DNA of 64,000 bases from Vibrio algicola (GCF_009601765.2 NZ_CP045699.1:310001-374000), one strand, 5' to 3'. Counted from the first letter of the stretch, positions 19,901 through 29,916 are shown. Notes: generated by a model from the letters alone, not told the origin. Program-made: numbers and translations.

Positions 19901-20038
19901 TTATGATTGCAAAAACTCGCCAATGGTCTGATACACCTTGGCGCACTCATCAGGGATAATGTCTTCATACATAGGTTTATCATTGGTATTAATGGTAAAA
20001 AGTGCAGGGTGATCACTCACGATAAAAGGAATAGCCAT
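19901..20038 (-). CDS. Small protein of 45 residues, function unknown
   Basis: A short frame starting MAIPFIVSDHPALFTINT and ending YQTIGEFLQS, on the strand opposite modF, four bases beyond the modF stop. It is supported by a strong ribosome binding site: GAGG lies 7 bases before the ATG (CGAGGTTCAAC-ATG). The composition is that of a soluble, acidic globular mini-protein (Asp, Glu, Thr, Pro) without a membrane helix. I do not recognise a family. It is convergent with modF and divergent from acuI. Confidence 0.6.
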   Translation of the reverse strand: MAIPFIVSDHPALFTINTNDKPMYEDIIPDECAKVYQTIGEFLQS

Positions 20039-20425
20039 GTTGAACCTCGATATTGGGTTAGTAATGCCATTTAATGAAACATTTCAGAATCAATTCACCA
20101 ATTAATTGATGTTTGATATGAATGGGTGGTTATTATAATTATTCTTTATTGACACATCTAACACTAACGATGTTAAATGAACTTGTTATCAAAATATAGC
20201 CAGTTGTGTCCATTTTGTGAACGAGGTTAACTTGTGACTAAAGTCGTAGCGAGAATACTTTTGTATTAAATCTATGATTATTTGTAATGTATTAAATGAT
20301 TTAGTTTCACTTTTTTCATTGATAATTATTGTCTATACTGCAAGCAACTCGAAACAAGTCGTCACGAATATCAGCAAGATTTTATTTCTTATTTTAAGCG
20401 TTAAGAGCGCCAATCTGGAGACGTT
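20039..20425. promoter_or_regulatory. AT-rich divergent intergenic region before acuI
   Basis: About 390 bases without a gene. On the plus strand, TTGACA (20149-20154) followed 18 bases later by TTAAAT (20173-20178) is a possible promoter, about 250 bases before acuI. A GATAATTATTGTC-like word (20330-20342) faintly resembles a Fur box. Nothing here is firm. Confidence 0.3.
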
Positions 20426-21406
20426 ATGTTTAAAGCATTAGTTCTAAATCAAGAAGAAAAACGCACTATTTCTAGTATTGAAATGTTAGATGAAGCCACT
20501 TTGCCACAAGGTGAAGTGATGGTAGCGGTTGATTATTCTTCTTTAAACTACAAGGACGGTTTGGCCATCACAGGGAAAGGAAAAATTATCCGCAACTTCC
20601 CAATGGTTCCTGGCATTGATTTCGCCGGTACCGTTCTTGAGTCAAAAGATGCACGCTACAATGCAGGTGATAAAGTGGTATTAACCGGTTGGGGCGTAGG
20701 TGAAAACCATTGGGGCGGCATGGCACAAAAAGCCAGCTTGAAAGCCGATTGGTTAGTGCCTTTGCCACAAGGATTTGATAGCAAGCAAGCGATGATGATT
20801 GGTACCGCAGGCTTTACCGCGATGTTATGTGTTCAAGCTATCCTTGATGGTGGCGTAAAACCTGAAGATGGTGAAATCTTAGTGACGGGTGCCAGCGGTG
20901 GTGTTGGCTCTGTTGCGGTGACTTTACTTAGCCAGCTCGGTTACACAGTGGCAGCCGTGACGGGGCGTGTTGAAACAAACGGTCCGCTACTCGAAAAACT
21001 TGGCGCAACACGCATTATTGATCGCAGTGAGTTTGAAGAGCCTGCTCGTCCATTAGAGAAACAAATTTGGGCTGGCGCAGTTGATACTACAGGCAGCAAA
21101 GTATTAGCTAAAGTCTTAGCACAAATGGATTACAACTCAGTGGTTGCAGCTTGTGGTCTGGCGGCAGGGTTTGATTTACCGACCACGGTAATGCCATTTA
21201 TTTTGCGTAACGTGCGTTTGCAAGGTGTGGATTCAGTGAACTGCCCAAGCGAGAAACGTATTGCGGCGTGGAATAAGTTAGTTGAAATTCTTCCTGCCAG
21301 TTACTTTGAGCAAGCGTGTACCGAAGTGAGTTTAGATGAAGTGCCTAAGTACGCCGATGATATTACTAATGGCCAAGTGACGGGTCGTGTGGTTATTAAA
21401 CTGTAA
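20426..21406 (+). CDS. acuI: Acrylyl-CoA reductase (YhdH/AcuI type MDR oxidoreductase)
   Basis: A 326-residue zinc-free medium-chain reductase. The N-terminal catalytic domain has SSLNYKDGLAITGKGKI and FPMVPGIDFAGTV, typical of YhdH/AcuI. The nucleotide fold follows with GASGGVGSVAVTLLSQLGY (residues 155-173), the NADPH-type dinucleotide motif. AcuI reduces toxic acrylyl-CoA to propionyl-CoA with NADPH; in marine bacteria this detoxifies acrylate formed from DMSP. No DMSP lyase is visible here, so a general detoxification role is likeliest. Monocistronic, with its own terminator. Confidence 0.88.
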   Translation: MFKALVLNQEEKRTISSIEMLDEATLPQGEVMVAVDYSSLNYKDGLAITGKGKIIRNFPMVPGIDFAGTVLESKDARYNAGDKVVLTGWGVGENHWGGMAQKASLKADWLVPLPQGFDSKQAMMIGTAGFTAMLCVQAILDGGVKPEDGEILVTGASGGVGSVAVTLLSQLGYTVAAVTGRVETNGPLLEKLGATRIIDRSEFEEPARPLEKQIWAGAVDTTGSKVLAKVLAQMDYNSVVAACGLAAGFDLPTTVMPFILRNVRLQGVDSVNCPSEKRIAAWNKLVEILPASYFEQACTEVSLDEVPKYADDITNGQVTGRVVIKL

Positions 21407-21525
21407 TCGCTTACAAACGGTAATCGTTACCAAGCGGTAATGATTGTCTAGCAATATTGTTTGTTAAGCATTATTTGTTAAACATTGTTTGCTAAGCAAA
21501 GCAGAAATTATAAAGAGTGAACAAA

Positions 21526-21569
21526 AGGTTAGGTGGTGCTTTGACATGAGTGCCCACCTGGCCTTTTTT
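21526..21569 (+). terminator. Intrinsic terminator after acuI
   Basis: AGGTTAGGTGG (21526-21536) pairs, with two G-U pairs, to CCACCTGGCCT (21554-21564) around a 17-base loop and is followed by a run of T. It lies about 120 bases beyond the acuI stop. Confidence 0.7.
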
Positions 21570-21654
21570 GTTTGTGAGGTGATCTTATATAAGCAGCTGT
21601 TCATTGAGATTTTCAGTTCAAATCATCGTGATTTCAAAAAGCACGACGACTTAA

Positions 21655-21870
21655 AAACCGTCATCTCGGAAACGAGGAACGAGTTATCCGTGATCTCGCT
21701 TTTAAATCACTCCCCACCGATTAACCACCAAAAATTATCACACGTTCATAAAGAAAAAAGCGAGATTCCCTGTCTCTTCGCTTAGGCTCATGCATGGAAT
21801 GACGGCGTTGAGGGCGAGGCTCAGGCATGGAATGACGCGTTAAGGGCAAGACTCAAGCAGGGTATGACGG
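21655..21870. repeat. Dispersed intergenic repeat with three tandem 32-33-bp units
   Basis: The stretch from 21759 (GCGAGATTCCCTGTCTCTTC, then TAGGCTCATGCATGGAATGAC) recurs almost unchanged, in opposite orientation, at 28690-28736. It is followed by three tandem units starting at 21785, 21818 and 21850, each GGCTCAxGCAxGGAATGACG plus a GCGTT spacer. An adjoining part (21655-21707) resembles 28372-28405. Confidence 0.75.
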
Positions 21871-21878
21871 CGTTGGTA

Positions 21879-22082
21879 TTAACCTTCCGACCAACCATCT
21901 GAATCCGACATATCTGGCGCGCCGGGAATCGATTTTTCTTCATCGGCCCATTCACCAAAATCAATCATTTGGCATTGCTTGCTGCAAAAAGGGCGGTAAG
22001 GGCTGATTTCTCCCCAAACGACATCTGTTTGGCAAGTAGGGCATTTAACAACGGTGGTTTTCTTTGGCGTAGGGCTGTTCAT
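21879..22082 (-). CDS. yacG: DNA gyrase inhibitor YacG
   Basis: A 67-residue zinc-ribbon protein: [14 protein letters not shown] and [18 protein letters not shown] supply the four cysteines (CxxC and CxxxC). The DxGxW segment is typical of YacG, which binds GyrB and inhibits gyrase. It is the last gene of the pilA-D, coaE, zapD, yacG run, as in other Vibrionaceae and enterics. Confidence 0.94.
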   Translation of the reverse strand: MNSPTPKKTTVVKCPTCQTDVVWGEISPYRPFCSKQCQMIDFGEWADEEKSIPGAPDMSDSDGWSEG

Positions 22083-22135
22083 ATTGATTACTCGGTTTTG
22101 ATAACTTAATCGCTTATATGCTCAGAAGTGTAGCG

Positions 22136-22867
22136 TTAACAAATCGCGAGATCAAACTCGATATCTTGGCTGCAAGCATTACCGGTATCAAAATACATAA
22201 ACTTAATTGCAAAGCGGTTTTTATGCCCAGAAATCATAGGGTAAACGCCGAGCTCAACCGGTAATTGCAAACGTAGAACGTGGGCATCTTCGGCTTCACT
22301 TTGGAAGAAGCCATTACGAGCGATTTGAGGCTTGAGTTGTGAGGTTTCACGCGTTAGGCGCAACATTAATGCTAACGCTTGTTTTAAAGGTGCCAGGGTA
22401 TCAGTCCAAACTTTGGCATCCGCGAGTCGCTGTTCTAATGGTAAATGCAGCCAGTAATGTAGCGCGGGTAAATCAAAGCAGCAAGTGCCGCCAGGGAGGT
22501 TAAAACGTTGACGGATCGAACTTAAAAAACGGTCTTCTTTTAAGCTGCCCCCAAAACGTTCCGCTGCCATTACTTGTTTAAAGCTAGTATCAATTTCATT
22601 TAAAATAGTGGTGAGGATCGCTTGATCTACCCCTGCAACCCCCATCCAATGTTTGCAAGCAAGTTTTTGTTTTTCGAGATCTTTGCCAATTTCAGATTTA
22701 ATTTGAATTTGTTCAAACAGATCCATTAAATCAAATAAAGAACGGAAAAAAAGCTGATAGGCTTGCGGGGTCTCAAAAGAGGCAGAACTATGCAGCTGCT
22801 TAATTAGAGTGTCTATTCGCAGATAAATTCGTACTTTTTCATTTAATGGATGTTCGAATTTTAACAT
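22136..22867 (-). CDS. zapD: Cell division protein ZapD
   Basis: A 243-residue FtsZ-bundling protein that binds the FtsZ C-terminal tail and stabilises the Z-ring. It starts [18 protein letters not shown], which aligns with the ZapD N-terminus, so I use the ATG at 22867 and not the open 16-codon extension upstream. [17 protein letters not shown] and the beta-rich C-terminus ([22 protein letters not shown]) are characteristic. It lies between coaE and yacG. Confidence 0.93.
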   Translation of the reverse strand: MLKFEHPLNEKVRIYLRIDTLIKQLHSSASFETPQAYQLFFRSLFDLMDLFEQIQIKSEIGKDLEKQKLACKHWMGVAGVDQAILTTILNEIDTSFKQVMAAERFGGSLKEDRFLSSIRQRFNLPGGTCCFDLPALHYWLHLPLEQRLADAKVWTDTLAPLKQALALMLRLTRETSQLKPQIARNGFFQSEAEDAHVLRLQLPVELGVYPMISGHKNRFAIKFMYFDTGNACSQDIEFDLAIC

Positions 22868-22978
22868 AATAATTTCAACACATAGTTTGGGTGACATTGA
22901 TAGAGCTATTGTCACAGATATTGATAGGTCTTGCTATCCCCTTGTCGCTTCAAGTTACCTTTAAATCCAGTAATTTGC

Positions 22979-23590
22979 CTACGATGGGCTAATATCTAAA
23001 TATTTTTGATGCAACGCCGTCACTTGTAATAGTAACGCTTGTTGAGTTTGTGGATTGAGATCGGCGTCATTGTTAATCACATCATCAGCAAAAGATAAGC
23101 GTTCTTGCCTTGAGGCTTGTGAGGCGAGAATAGCGCGGACTTGAGTTTGCGAGGTGCTATCGCGTGAGCAAGTTCGCTCAATTTGAGTTTGCTCACTCGC
23201 ATCGACCACTAAAATACGATCGACAAAATTCTTCCACTCGCTTTCAACCAATAGTGGTACCACTAAAATCACATAAGGTGAGGTAACGTGTTGAAGTTGA
23301 CGTTTGATTTCAGTGCGAATTAACGGATGAAGTAAATCATTGATCCATTGTTTTTCACTTGGAGCAGAAAAAATACGTTCACGTAACTGGCGACGATCAA
23401 GCTCACCAGTGTCGGTTAATATCGAGTCGCCAAAGTGTTGCACTATCGCATTGAGGCCAAGCGTGTTCGGCTGCACCACTTGACGCGCCACAATATCGGC
23501 ATCCACCAAATCAATATTAAAATGCTGGTGGAATAAATTAGCAATACTGGTTTTACCGCTGCCGATCCCGCCCGTCAGTCCAATGATCAT
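22979..23590 (-). CDS. coaE: Dephospho-CoA kinase
   Basis: Phosphorylates the 3'-hydroxyl of dephospho-CoA, the last step of CoA synthesis. The P-loop GLTGGIGSGKT is at residues 4-14, and the LID/CoA regions VDADIVARQVV and DRILVVDASEQTQIER follow. I start at the ATG at 23590 (203 residues): an AGGTG ribosome site lies 10 bases upstream, whereas the GTG at 23602 has no better support and overlaps pilD. The start is 4 bases beyond the end of pilD. Confidence 0.94.
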   Translation of the reverse strand: MIIGLTGGIGSGKTSIANLFHQHFNIDLVDADIVARQVVQPNTLGLNAIVQHFGDSILTDTGELDRRQLRERIFSAPSEKQWINDLLHPLIRTEIKRQLQHVTSPYVILVVPLLVESEWKNFVDRILVVDASEQTQIERTCSRDSTSQTQVRAILASQASRQERLSFADDVINNDADLNPQTQQALLLQVTALHQKYLDISPS

Positions 23591-23594
23591 AAAA

Positions 23595-24506
23595 TTACGC
23601 ACCTAGCATATAAGTGAAGTACCAATGGGCGATATCGTGCCCCCAAATCAAACAAAACCACCCGGCGATGGCAAGGTAGGGGCCAAATGGAAAGGTCATA
23701 TCGATGCCTTTTTTCTGCTGGCGTAATTGAATAATGCCAAAGATGAGTCCCACCACCGAAGAGAGTAATATTAATAACGGTAATTGTTGCCATCCAAGCC
23801 ATGCACCAAGAGCGGCCAGCAATTTAAAATCGCCATACCCCATGCCTTCTTTACCAGTGAGTAATTTGAATGCCCAAAATACCGACCATAAGCATAAGTA
23901 ACCCGCCATTGCGCCAATCACCGCATCTTGTAATGAAATCGGGCTAATACCAAACGCCGATAATGCCAATCCCGCCCATAATAACGGCAGGGTTAATTGG
24001 TCAGGCAACAACATGGTATCGAGATCGATAAAGGTGGCCGCTATTAAGGTAAAGGTGAAAAACAATAACGCTAAGCCATACCAATCGGCAGGGAAATAAC
24101 AGGTAACCACTACCGCAAGCAGAGCAGTTAATAATTCGATAGCAGGGTAGCGAGGGCTAATTGGGTTGGCACATTGACGGCATTTACCACGTAAAAATAA
24201 CCAGCTGATCACGGGAATATTATCGACTGCGCGAATTTGAGTCCCACACTTAGGGCAGCGTGAACGTGGAATGCTTAAATTAAACGGTTGTGCTAACTCA
24301 TCTAAATGCGCGGTTATTTCGGGATCATTTTTAAACTTTTTACCAATCTTGAGTTCACTAAGGTAGTCGAAGCACTCTTGTTTCCATTCGCGTTCCATGA
24401 TTACGGGTAGGCGATAGATCACCACATTTAAAAAACTGCCAATCAGCAAGCCAAACACACCTGCTAAAATAGGGAATAGAAAAGGGTAATAGTCAAAAAT
24501 TATCAT
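23595..24506 (-). CDS. pilD: Type IV prepilin peptidase / methyltransferase
   Basis: A 303-residue inner-membrane aspartyl protease that removes the prepilin leader and N-methylates the new N-terminus. It has the cytoplasmic zinc-binding loop with two CxxC pairs ([13 protein letters not shown] and [13 protein letters not shown]), and the two catalytic aspartates lie in [10 protein letters not shown] and in [12 protein letters not shown]. Six to eight membrane helices. It normally serves both type IV pili and type II secretion. Last of the pilA-B-C-D run. Confidence 0.96.
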   Translation of the reverse strand: MIIFDYYPFLFPILAGVFGLLIGSFLNVVIYRLPVIMEREWKQECFDYLSELKIGKKFKNDPEITAHLDELAQPFNLSIPRSRCPKCGTQIRAVDNIPVISWLFLRGKCRQCANPISPRYPAIELLTALLAVVVTCYFPADWYGLALLFFTFTLIAATFIDLDTMLLPDQLTLPLLWAGLALSAFGISPISLQDAVIGAMAGYLCLWSVFWAFKLLTGKEGMGYGDFKLLAALGAWLGWQQLPLLILLSSVVGLIFGIIQLRQQKKGIDMTFPFGPYLAIAGWFCLIWGHDIAHWYFTYMLGA

Positions 24507-24544
24507 GTTAGCTCACAGCGCCACTGAAAGTGAAAATAATAGCC

Positions 24545-25777
24545 TTAGAATACACTAACTAGCTTAAAGATTGGCAGATAAAGTGACACCACCAGTCCGC
24601 CAACCACTACGCCTAAAAAGACAATGATCGCAGGTTCAATGATTTTACCTAAATTATCGACGGTGTTATCCACTTCAAACTCATAAATGGTGGCGACCTT
24701 ATTGAGCATATCATCCAAGTTACCGGACTCTTCGCCAATCATCACCATCTGCAATACCATTTCAGGAAACGCCTCGGCATTACGCATTGCTATGTACATC
24801 GGCATGCCGGCGGCAGTGTCTTTGTGGACTTGCTCAACCGCCACTTGATAATGCAAGCTACCAGCGGTTTTAGCGGTGGTGAGTAGGCTGGTTAAAATTG
24901 GAATACCGGCGCTAAAGCTAGTAGAAAGAGTTCGGCTGAATTTGGCGATCGCCGCTTTGGAAAATACCGGTCCTAATACTGGCATTTTTAACGCTATACG
25001 ACTGGTCTTTAATCTAAAACTAAATGAGCGTTTGCGAGCTTGTTTCACCGCAAAGATAAACACAAATACCCCGATGATCATTAGCAATAAGTAGTCTTGA
25101 ATAAAGTGAGACAGGTCGATCACTCGTTGGGTAAAAGCGGGCAGTTCAGCGCCGAAGCCTTTAAACATGGTTTCAAACTCAGGAATAACCATAGTTAACA
25201 TTAAAATTGAGACACTGGTAGCAACCAACATTACCATGCCTGGGTAGATCATCGCTTTGATCACTTTGGATCGCAGTTCTTCACTTTTTTCTCGGTAGGT
25301 GGCAAGGCGTTCAAAAACTTGGCCTAAATTACCAGTTTGTTCACCGGTGGCGACTAAGTCACAATAGAAATCATCAAAAAAGGGGCTACTGGCTTTAAGC
25401 GCTTTAGAGATAGGAGTACCGGCTTCAACTTGAGTACAAATGATCGACAATATCGACTTCATTTCCGCTTTACGTTGGCTGTCGGCGATCAGTTTGAGTG
25501 ATTGTACAATCGGCACGCCAGTGGTCAGCATGGTGGAAAGTTGGCGAGTTAATACCGTGATGTCTTTGCGTTTTACTTTATGGCTCATTTTGGCAATAAA
25601 AGACACACTGCGACGTTTGAGTTTTTTGATTTGTACCCGTTGCTCTTTTAATTTGGCGCGCACTTCGCTCTCATTGATTGCCATGATCTGCCCAGAGACT
25701 TTTTTGCCCGAGCTATTGACTCCACGCCATTGAAAGTTGCGTAAAGTTGGCGCTTTAATTTTGGCAGTTTTAGGCAT
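24545..25777 (-). CDS. pilC: Type IV pilus inner-membrane platform protein PilC
   Basis: A 410-residue GspF/PilC family protein with two repeated cytoplasmic helical domains and three membrane helices. Typical segments are [19 protein letters not shown], its repeat [19 protein letters not shown], and [24 protein letters not shown] at the C-terminus. It couples the PilB motor to pilin insertion. Starts 50 bases after pilB, with AAGGAAG before the ATG. Confidence 0.95.
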   Translation of the reverse strand: MPKTAKIKAPTLRNFQWRGVNSSGKKVSGQIMAINESEVRAKLKEQRVQIKKLKRRSVSFIAKMSHKVKRKDITVLTRQLSTMLTTGVPIVQSLKLIADSQRKAEMKSILSIICTQVEAGTPISKALKASSPFFDDFYCDLVATGEQTGNLGQVFERLATYREKSEELRSKVIKAMIYPGMVMLVATSVSILMLTMVIPEFETMFKGFGAELPAFTQRVIDLSHFIQDYLLLMIIGVFVFIFAVKQARKRSFSFRLKTSRIALKMPVLGPVFSKAAIAKFSRTLSTSFSAGIPILTSLLTTAKTAGSLHYQVAVEQVHKDTAAGMPMYIAMRNAEAFPEMVLQMVMIGEESGNLDDMLNKVATIYEFEVDNTVDNLGKIIEPAIIVFLGVVVGGLVVSLYLPIFKLVSVF

Positions 25778-25827
25778 GATGCTTCCTTGTTACTGGGTTT
25801 TAAAAAGGAGGTAGGTTGATTAAATTA

Positions 25828-27516
25828 CTAAAAATACAACACGCGTTGCAGTTCGGCGAAGCTGGTCACACCTTGTTTTAAATTATCAATGCCGGATTGA
25901 CGCAGGGTCGACATTCCTTGTTTTACCGCGATCATTTCAATATCGTTGGCAGAGGCTTTTTTGATCACCGCTGTGGCAATTTCGGTGCTAAATGGCATTA
26001 CTTCATAAATCCCTACTCGGCCAGAATAGCCACCGGTACATTCTGGGCAGCCTTGGCTAAAGGCTTTGTAGATCACCACATCCGGCGCGATATTTAATTT
26101 TTGGCGCAATACATCGGGGAATGGATCGGGCTTTTTACAGTGAGAGCATAAACGACGGGCTAAGCGCTGAGCGATAATAAGAGTTAACGATGAAGCAAGG
26201 TTAAACGCCTCAATCCCCATATTCGACAAACGCACAATAGTTTCGGCGGATGAATTGGTATGCAGAGTTGATAATACCAAGTGACCAGTTTGCGCCGCTT
26301 TTACTGCAATTTCAGCGGTTTCGAGATCGCGAATTTCGCCCACCATTACCACGTCGGGATCTTGACGTAAAAAAGCGCGCAGAGCAGCAGCAAAGGTAAA
26401 ACCAATTTTCGGTTTCACTTGCACTTGGTTGACTCCGGTTAAGTTGATCTCGACCGGATCTTCGGCGGTCGATATATTTTTATCTGGGGTGTTTAAAATC
26501 CGCAATCCGGTGTACAAAGAAACGGTTTTACCGCTACCGGTTGGGCCGGTCATTAAGATCATGCCTTGCGGTTGCTGTAGCGCCTCTAAATATAATTTTT
26601 TTTGTGGGGCACTGTAGCCAAGTTTGTCGATATTCAAATTGGCAGCGCTACTGTCGAGCAGACGCAATACGATTTTCTCGCCCCATAAGGTCGGCAAGGT
26701 TGAAACTCGCATATCAATCGCGGTATCGGCGTTTAAGCGAATTTTGATCCGCCCATCTTGCGGCAAGCGGCGTTCGGCAATATCGAGCTTAGATAATATT
26801 TTAATTCGCGCGGCAAGGCGGCGTCCTAAATGCTGCGCAGGGCGGTTGGTTTCAACCAAAATACCATCACAACGCAGGCGCACCCGATACAATTCTTCAT
26901 ACGGTTCAAAGTGAATATCTGACGCCCCTTTGCGCACCGCATCGAGCAAAATTTGGTTGATAAAACGACTGACCGGCGCTTCATCTTGACTGAGATCTTC
27001 AGTTTCTTGAATTTCATCACTGCCAACTTCCACCATGTTAGCCAGTTCGTCTTGGGTGATGTCTTTGCCTTGGCCACTGTCGCTGCCTGCGCTTCGGCCA
27101 TACAAGCGGCGGATCGCGCCTTCCAGCTCTTTACAATCGGCCAGAATAAATTCGACTTGTTTACCGGTAGCAAAGCGAAAATCGTCTTCCACCCCAGTAT
27201 TGGTGGGGTCGGATACCGCCAGTAATAAGCTTTGTGAATCAATCTGTAGCGGCAGCACTTGGTGGCTAGTGATTAAATCGCGTAATCCGAGTTGTTCACA
27301 CACTTCGGCGTAGCTGTAATGGTCAAGGTGAGCTTGGGGTAGGGCAAATAATTGACACAGTTGTTGCAATAACGCTTGGCTATCTATAAAACCAGCGTCC
27401 ACGCACACCACGGGGACGCTTTTTTTATCGTTAAGAACGCTGCTCACCACCACCTGTTCCTGCTCGTGAGTCAGGAAGTCGGCTTGACGTAAAATGGAGG
27501 CGAGGTTGATGTTCAT
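25828..27516 (-). CDS. pilB: Type IV pilus assembly ATPase PilB
   Basis: A 562-residue GspE/PilB ATPase powering pilus extension. It has an N-terminal MshEN-like domain, Walker A GPTGSGKT, the acidic and Walker B regions around DPDVVMVGEIRDLETAE, the His box (LSTLHTNSSAETI), and a tetracysteine zinc site (CSHCKKPDPFP and CPECTGGY). No retraction ATPase PilT is in the window. It is downstream of pilA by 13 bases and clearly co-transcribed. Confidence 0.96.
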   Translation of the reverse strand: MNINLASILRQADFLTHEQEQVVVSSVLNDKKSVPVVCVDAGFIDSQALLQQLCQLFALPQAHLDHYSYAEVCEQLGLRDLITSHQVLPLQIDSQSLLLAVSDPTNTGVEDDFRFATGKQVEFILADCKELEGAIRRLYGRSAGSDSGQGKDITQDELANMVEVGSDEIQETEDLSQDEAPVSRFINQILLDAVRKGASDIHFEPYEELYRVRLRCDGILVETNRPAQHLGRRLAARIKILSKLDIAERRLPQDGRIKIRLNADTAIDMRVSTLPTLWGEKIVLRLLDSSAANLNIDKLGYSAPQKKLYLEALQQPQGMILMTGPTGSGKTVSLYTGLRILNTPDKNISTAEDPVEINLTGVNQVQVKPKIGFTFAAALRAFLRQDPDVVMVGEIRDLETAEIAVKAAQTGHLVLSTLHTNSSAETIVRLSNMGIEAFNLASSLTLIIAQRLARRLCSHCKKPDPFPDVLRQKLNIAPDVVIYKAFSQGCPECTGGYSGRVGIYEVMPFSTEIATAVIKKASANDIEMIAVKQGMSTLRQSGIDNLKQGVTSFAELQRVLYF

Positions 27517-27529
27517 TTGTTATGTGTAA

Positions 27530-27991
27530 TTATTTACATGTTTTCGGGAGTAAATCAGAGTCTAAGCCTGTTGCTCCAGAAGCTGTACCACAAAGCCAAG
27601 CTCCAGTTCCTGCTGTTCTGGAAAGAGTAATAATTTTATCGGCAACTAAGGCGCTAGCATCGGTAGTTACAGAACCAAAAGTAAATGTTAACGTTCCAGA
27701 ATCTGCACTATTAGAAGTAATTGATGCTGTGCCGAGATCCATAGTAGGTATACCTAAGGCTGATGATTGAGCGTTTGTAGGAAATGTTCCATTTTCAACA
27801 GTGTATGCTTCAATGTTAGTTTTTACTCCAGTTAAAGAGGCTAATACTGAAGCTACTTCAGATTTGGCAATGTATTTTTGATATTGAGGCATAGCAATAG
27901 CAGCAAGCACACCGATAACCGCTACTACGATCATCAATTCAATTAAGGTGAAACCCTTTTGTAGCTTCTTTTTACCTTGTTGTAATTTCAT
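27530..27991 (-). CDS. pilA: Type IVa major pilin PilA
   Basis: A 153-residue prepilin: basic leader of 13 residues ending in lysine-glycine, then FTLIELMIVVAVIGVLAAIA, the class-IV methylation helix with Glu5. The C-terminal disulfide loop is closed by two cysteines (LCGTASG ... KTCK, near residues 133 and 152). The Ser/Thr/Ala-rich globular part is the variable region expected of a surface pilin. A GGAG ribosome site precedes the ATG. In Vibrio this pilus is the competence/chitin-regulated one; no ChiS or TfoX site was identified here. Confidence 0.94.
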   Translation of the reverse strand: MKLQQGKKKLQKGFTLIELMIVVAVIGVLAAIAMPQYQKYIAKSEVASVLASLTGVKTNIEAYTVENGTFPTNAQSSALGIPTMDLGTASITSNSADSGTLTFTFGSVTTDASALVADKIITLSRTAGTGAWLCGTASGATGLDSDLLPKTCK

Positions 27992-28359
27992 TTTTCATCT
28001 CCGTGAATATAGAAAGGTTTATTCTGTGTATTGAGTACTGTCGTTTACTACAGCACCAACGACTTCGAATAATGGTCATTTGGATATAGGTTGTTGACCA
28101 GCACAGGATAGAAACAAGGCAGAGAAAGGAGAAATCAATTGCAGCGCGCTTTCGAGCCAGATTGTAATGTTTGTTAATTGTTTCACCAAGGTGACATTTT
28201 TTTGCGACTGACTAGTTGAATAGGGGGATTTATAAGTGATAAAAAGGTTAATAAATACTCAGTAGCCGCTAAAGCATCTTGGTCAAATGGCAGTGGATTT
28301 GCGAGGGAGATCAAGTGATAACGTGTGAGCTATTGAGTTCATAATCAGTAAAAAGACTA
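27992..28359. other. pilA upstream region
   Basis: About 370 bases upstream of pilA without a recognisable gene. It must hold the pilA promoter. nadC and ampD, which usually flank pilA in Vibrio, are not here. Confidence 0.4.
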
Positions 28360-28736
28360 GAAACGAGATCACGGATAACTCGTCCCTCGTTTCCGAGATG
28401 ACGATTTTTAACCCGTTTCTTGTTGGTGAGGTGACGATTTTTAACTTATTTCTTGTTTGTGAGGTGACGATGTATGTTGCGTTACTTTTAAACGGGCAGC
28501 GTCATCCCGAGGAGCCGAAGGTGACATCAGGGATCTCCAACAACGCGTTGAGTCTCAAATGGTGGTAGGAGATCTTGAACTCGCTCCTTCGTCACTCTCC
28601 AAGATGACGCTCTTTAAGTCGTCAACGTTCGGTGAAAAATCCCCGTTATTCCATGCCTGAGCCTTGCGATCCAACGCGTCATTCCATGCATGAGCCTAGG
28701 CGAAGAGACAGGGAATCTCGCTTATTTTTGTTCTAT
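28360..28736. repeat. Cluster of dispersed intergenic repeats
   Basis: A mosaic of repeat words: ACGGATAACTCGTCCCTCGT (as at 1571), two copies of TTCTTGTTxGTGAGGTGACG (about 28418 and 28450), CGTCATCCCGAGGAGCCGAA, and the end part 28690-28736, which is the reverse complement of 21757-21806. No coding capacity beyond short shadow frames. Confidence 0.7.
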
Positions 28737-28739
28737 TTT

Positions 28740-29549
28740 TTAACTCCCATTCAAGCGCCAATCATACTCATAGCTTGGTTGGCTAAAGTTCGGCTTGGTT
28801 ATGATCCTCTTTATCTCCGGTTTAAATTTTGCCAAATAATCCAGCATGGCTGATTGACCGCCAAAATCGACCACAAACCAATCATAAATAGAAGAAAGCT
28901 GTAACTTGCCGTTGGTTATTTTCATCCCTTTATCGCTAAGGATAAATTCTCGTTCCGCTTGAGCTAAAAGCGCCTCAGTATTTTGCGCAGTAAACGCTTG
29001 AGTCGCTAAGTTAGGGCAACCTAAACTGGCGCAGTTAACTGAATAGTGAATGCGAGGATCTCGCCAGATTGGGCGTAAGATCCGATGTTCAATATCATTG
29101 AGAGTGATGGTTTTACCATTAATAGTGGCGATGTCTTGCCCCCAAGGCCCAAACGAAAATAAGCCACCAATTTTGGTTATTGACTTAGTGGGGTAATTAT
29201 CCAACACCACTTGCACTGTTAACGCGTTATATAAATTAACCCAATAGGCGAATTGCTGCTTTTTATTGTATTGACGTGGGTCGAGTTGGGTTAGTTGCTG
29301 GATGTATTGATGCAGCGATTTTTTGTCTTGATCGCTTATGCTGCCATAACCAAATAAATGATTGTCGCCTTGCACACTAAGGTTACGATCTAAAATGCCC
29401 TGCCAAGCCGAGTGATCAATGCTTTGGGGGTTGTTTGGATTACTGACATTCCAATAAGGCCAAAGATCGGCTTTAGGCGCGGCCATCGCCGAGCTTGAAA
29501 ATACGCTAATGATCATAACTCTAATCACTATATTGAGAAAATACTTCAT
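28740..29549 (-). CDS. DUF547 domain protein, exported
   Basis: A 269-residue protein with an N-terminal signal peptide (MKYFLNIVIRVMIISVFSSS, cut near AMAAP). The DUF547 core contains YWVNLYNALTVQVVLDNYP, then IEHRILRPIWRDPRIHYSVNCASLGCPNL with conserved His and Cys residues that suggest a papain-like or metal-binding site. Function is unknown. I use the ATG at 29549 because GAG lies 10 bases before it; the open frame extends four codons to a TTG. It stands alone between the repeat cluster and the pdhR control region. Confidence 0.8.
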   Translation of the reverse strand: MKYFLNIVIRVMIISVFSSSAMAAPKADLWPYWNVSNPNNPQSIDHSAWQGILDRNLSVQGDNHLFGYGSISDQDKKSLHQYIQQLTQLDPRQYNKKQQFAYWVNLYNALTVQVVLDNYPTKSITKIGGLFSFGPWGQDIATINGKTITLNDIEHRILRPIWRDPRIHYSVNCASLGCPNLATQAFTAQNTEALLAQAEREFILSDKGMKITNGKLQLSSIYDWFVVDFGGQSAMLDYLAKFKPEIKRIITKPNFSQPSYEYDWRLNGS

Positions 29550-29779
29550 CTTGAATCTCAAGTTGGTTTGATATCGGTATCAAAGTAGACCGTGTGAAGC
29601 CAGGTTTGATTTCGCGTGTTAAATAAATGCAACAATTTTATTTTATTCTCCCAATAGAGCTTGTTTCGGTAACGCTTTTTTTTGTTATAAGAGATCGATC
29701 TTAATCACACTTTAAAGAAAAATAGATAAAGAGGGGTAACAAATACCTATAAAGAGGTGCGTTTTGTGGGACCATTATT

Positions 29780-29796
29780 AAATGGTCTTACCAATC
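29780..29796. promoter_or_regulatory. Second, weaker PdhR-like operator
   Basis: AAATGGTCTTACCAATC differs from the AATTGGTnnnACCAATT consensus at two positions. It lies within a cluster of overlapping dyads (ACCATT...AATGGT at 29771-29786, CCAATCTTATTGG at 29791-29803). Confidence 0.45.
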
Positions 29797-29916
29797 TTAT
29801 TGGTGTTTTAATGAATAATTGTTAATGGTTGGTTAATTCGTTATTCGTTCTATGATTTGAATCAATTTTTGACTAGACACTGGCGTTAGGATTATGTAAA
29901 ATTTTCGTGCGCTGGT

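Noticed and set aside
20330..20348. Fur box before acuI
   Set aside because: GATAATTATTGTC is only a partial match and acuI has no known iron link.
21489..21785. 98-codon plus-strand frame after acuI
   Set aside because: It runs through a terminator hairpin and a dispersed repeat, has no ribosome site and no protein-like pattern.
26826..27242. 138-codon frame inside pilB in another frame
   Set aside because: Same-strand shadow of pilB; the overlapping pilB frame has all the motifs.
28632..28853. 73-codon plus-strand frame
   Set aside because: Made from dispersed repeat plus the antisense end of the DUF547 gene.
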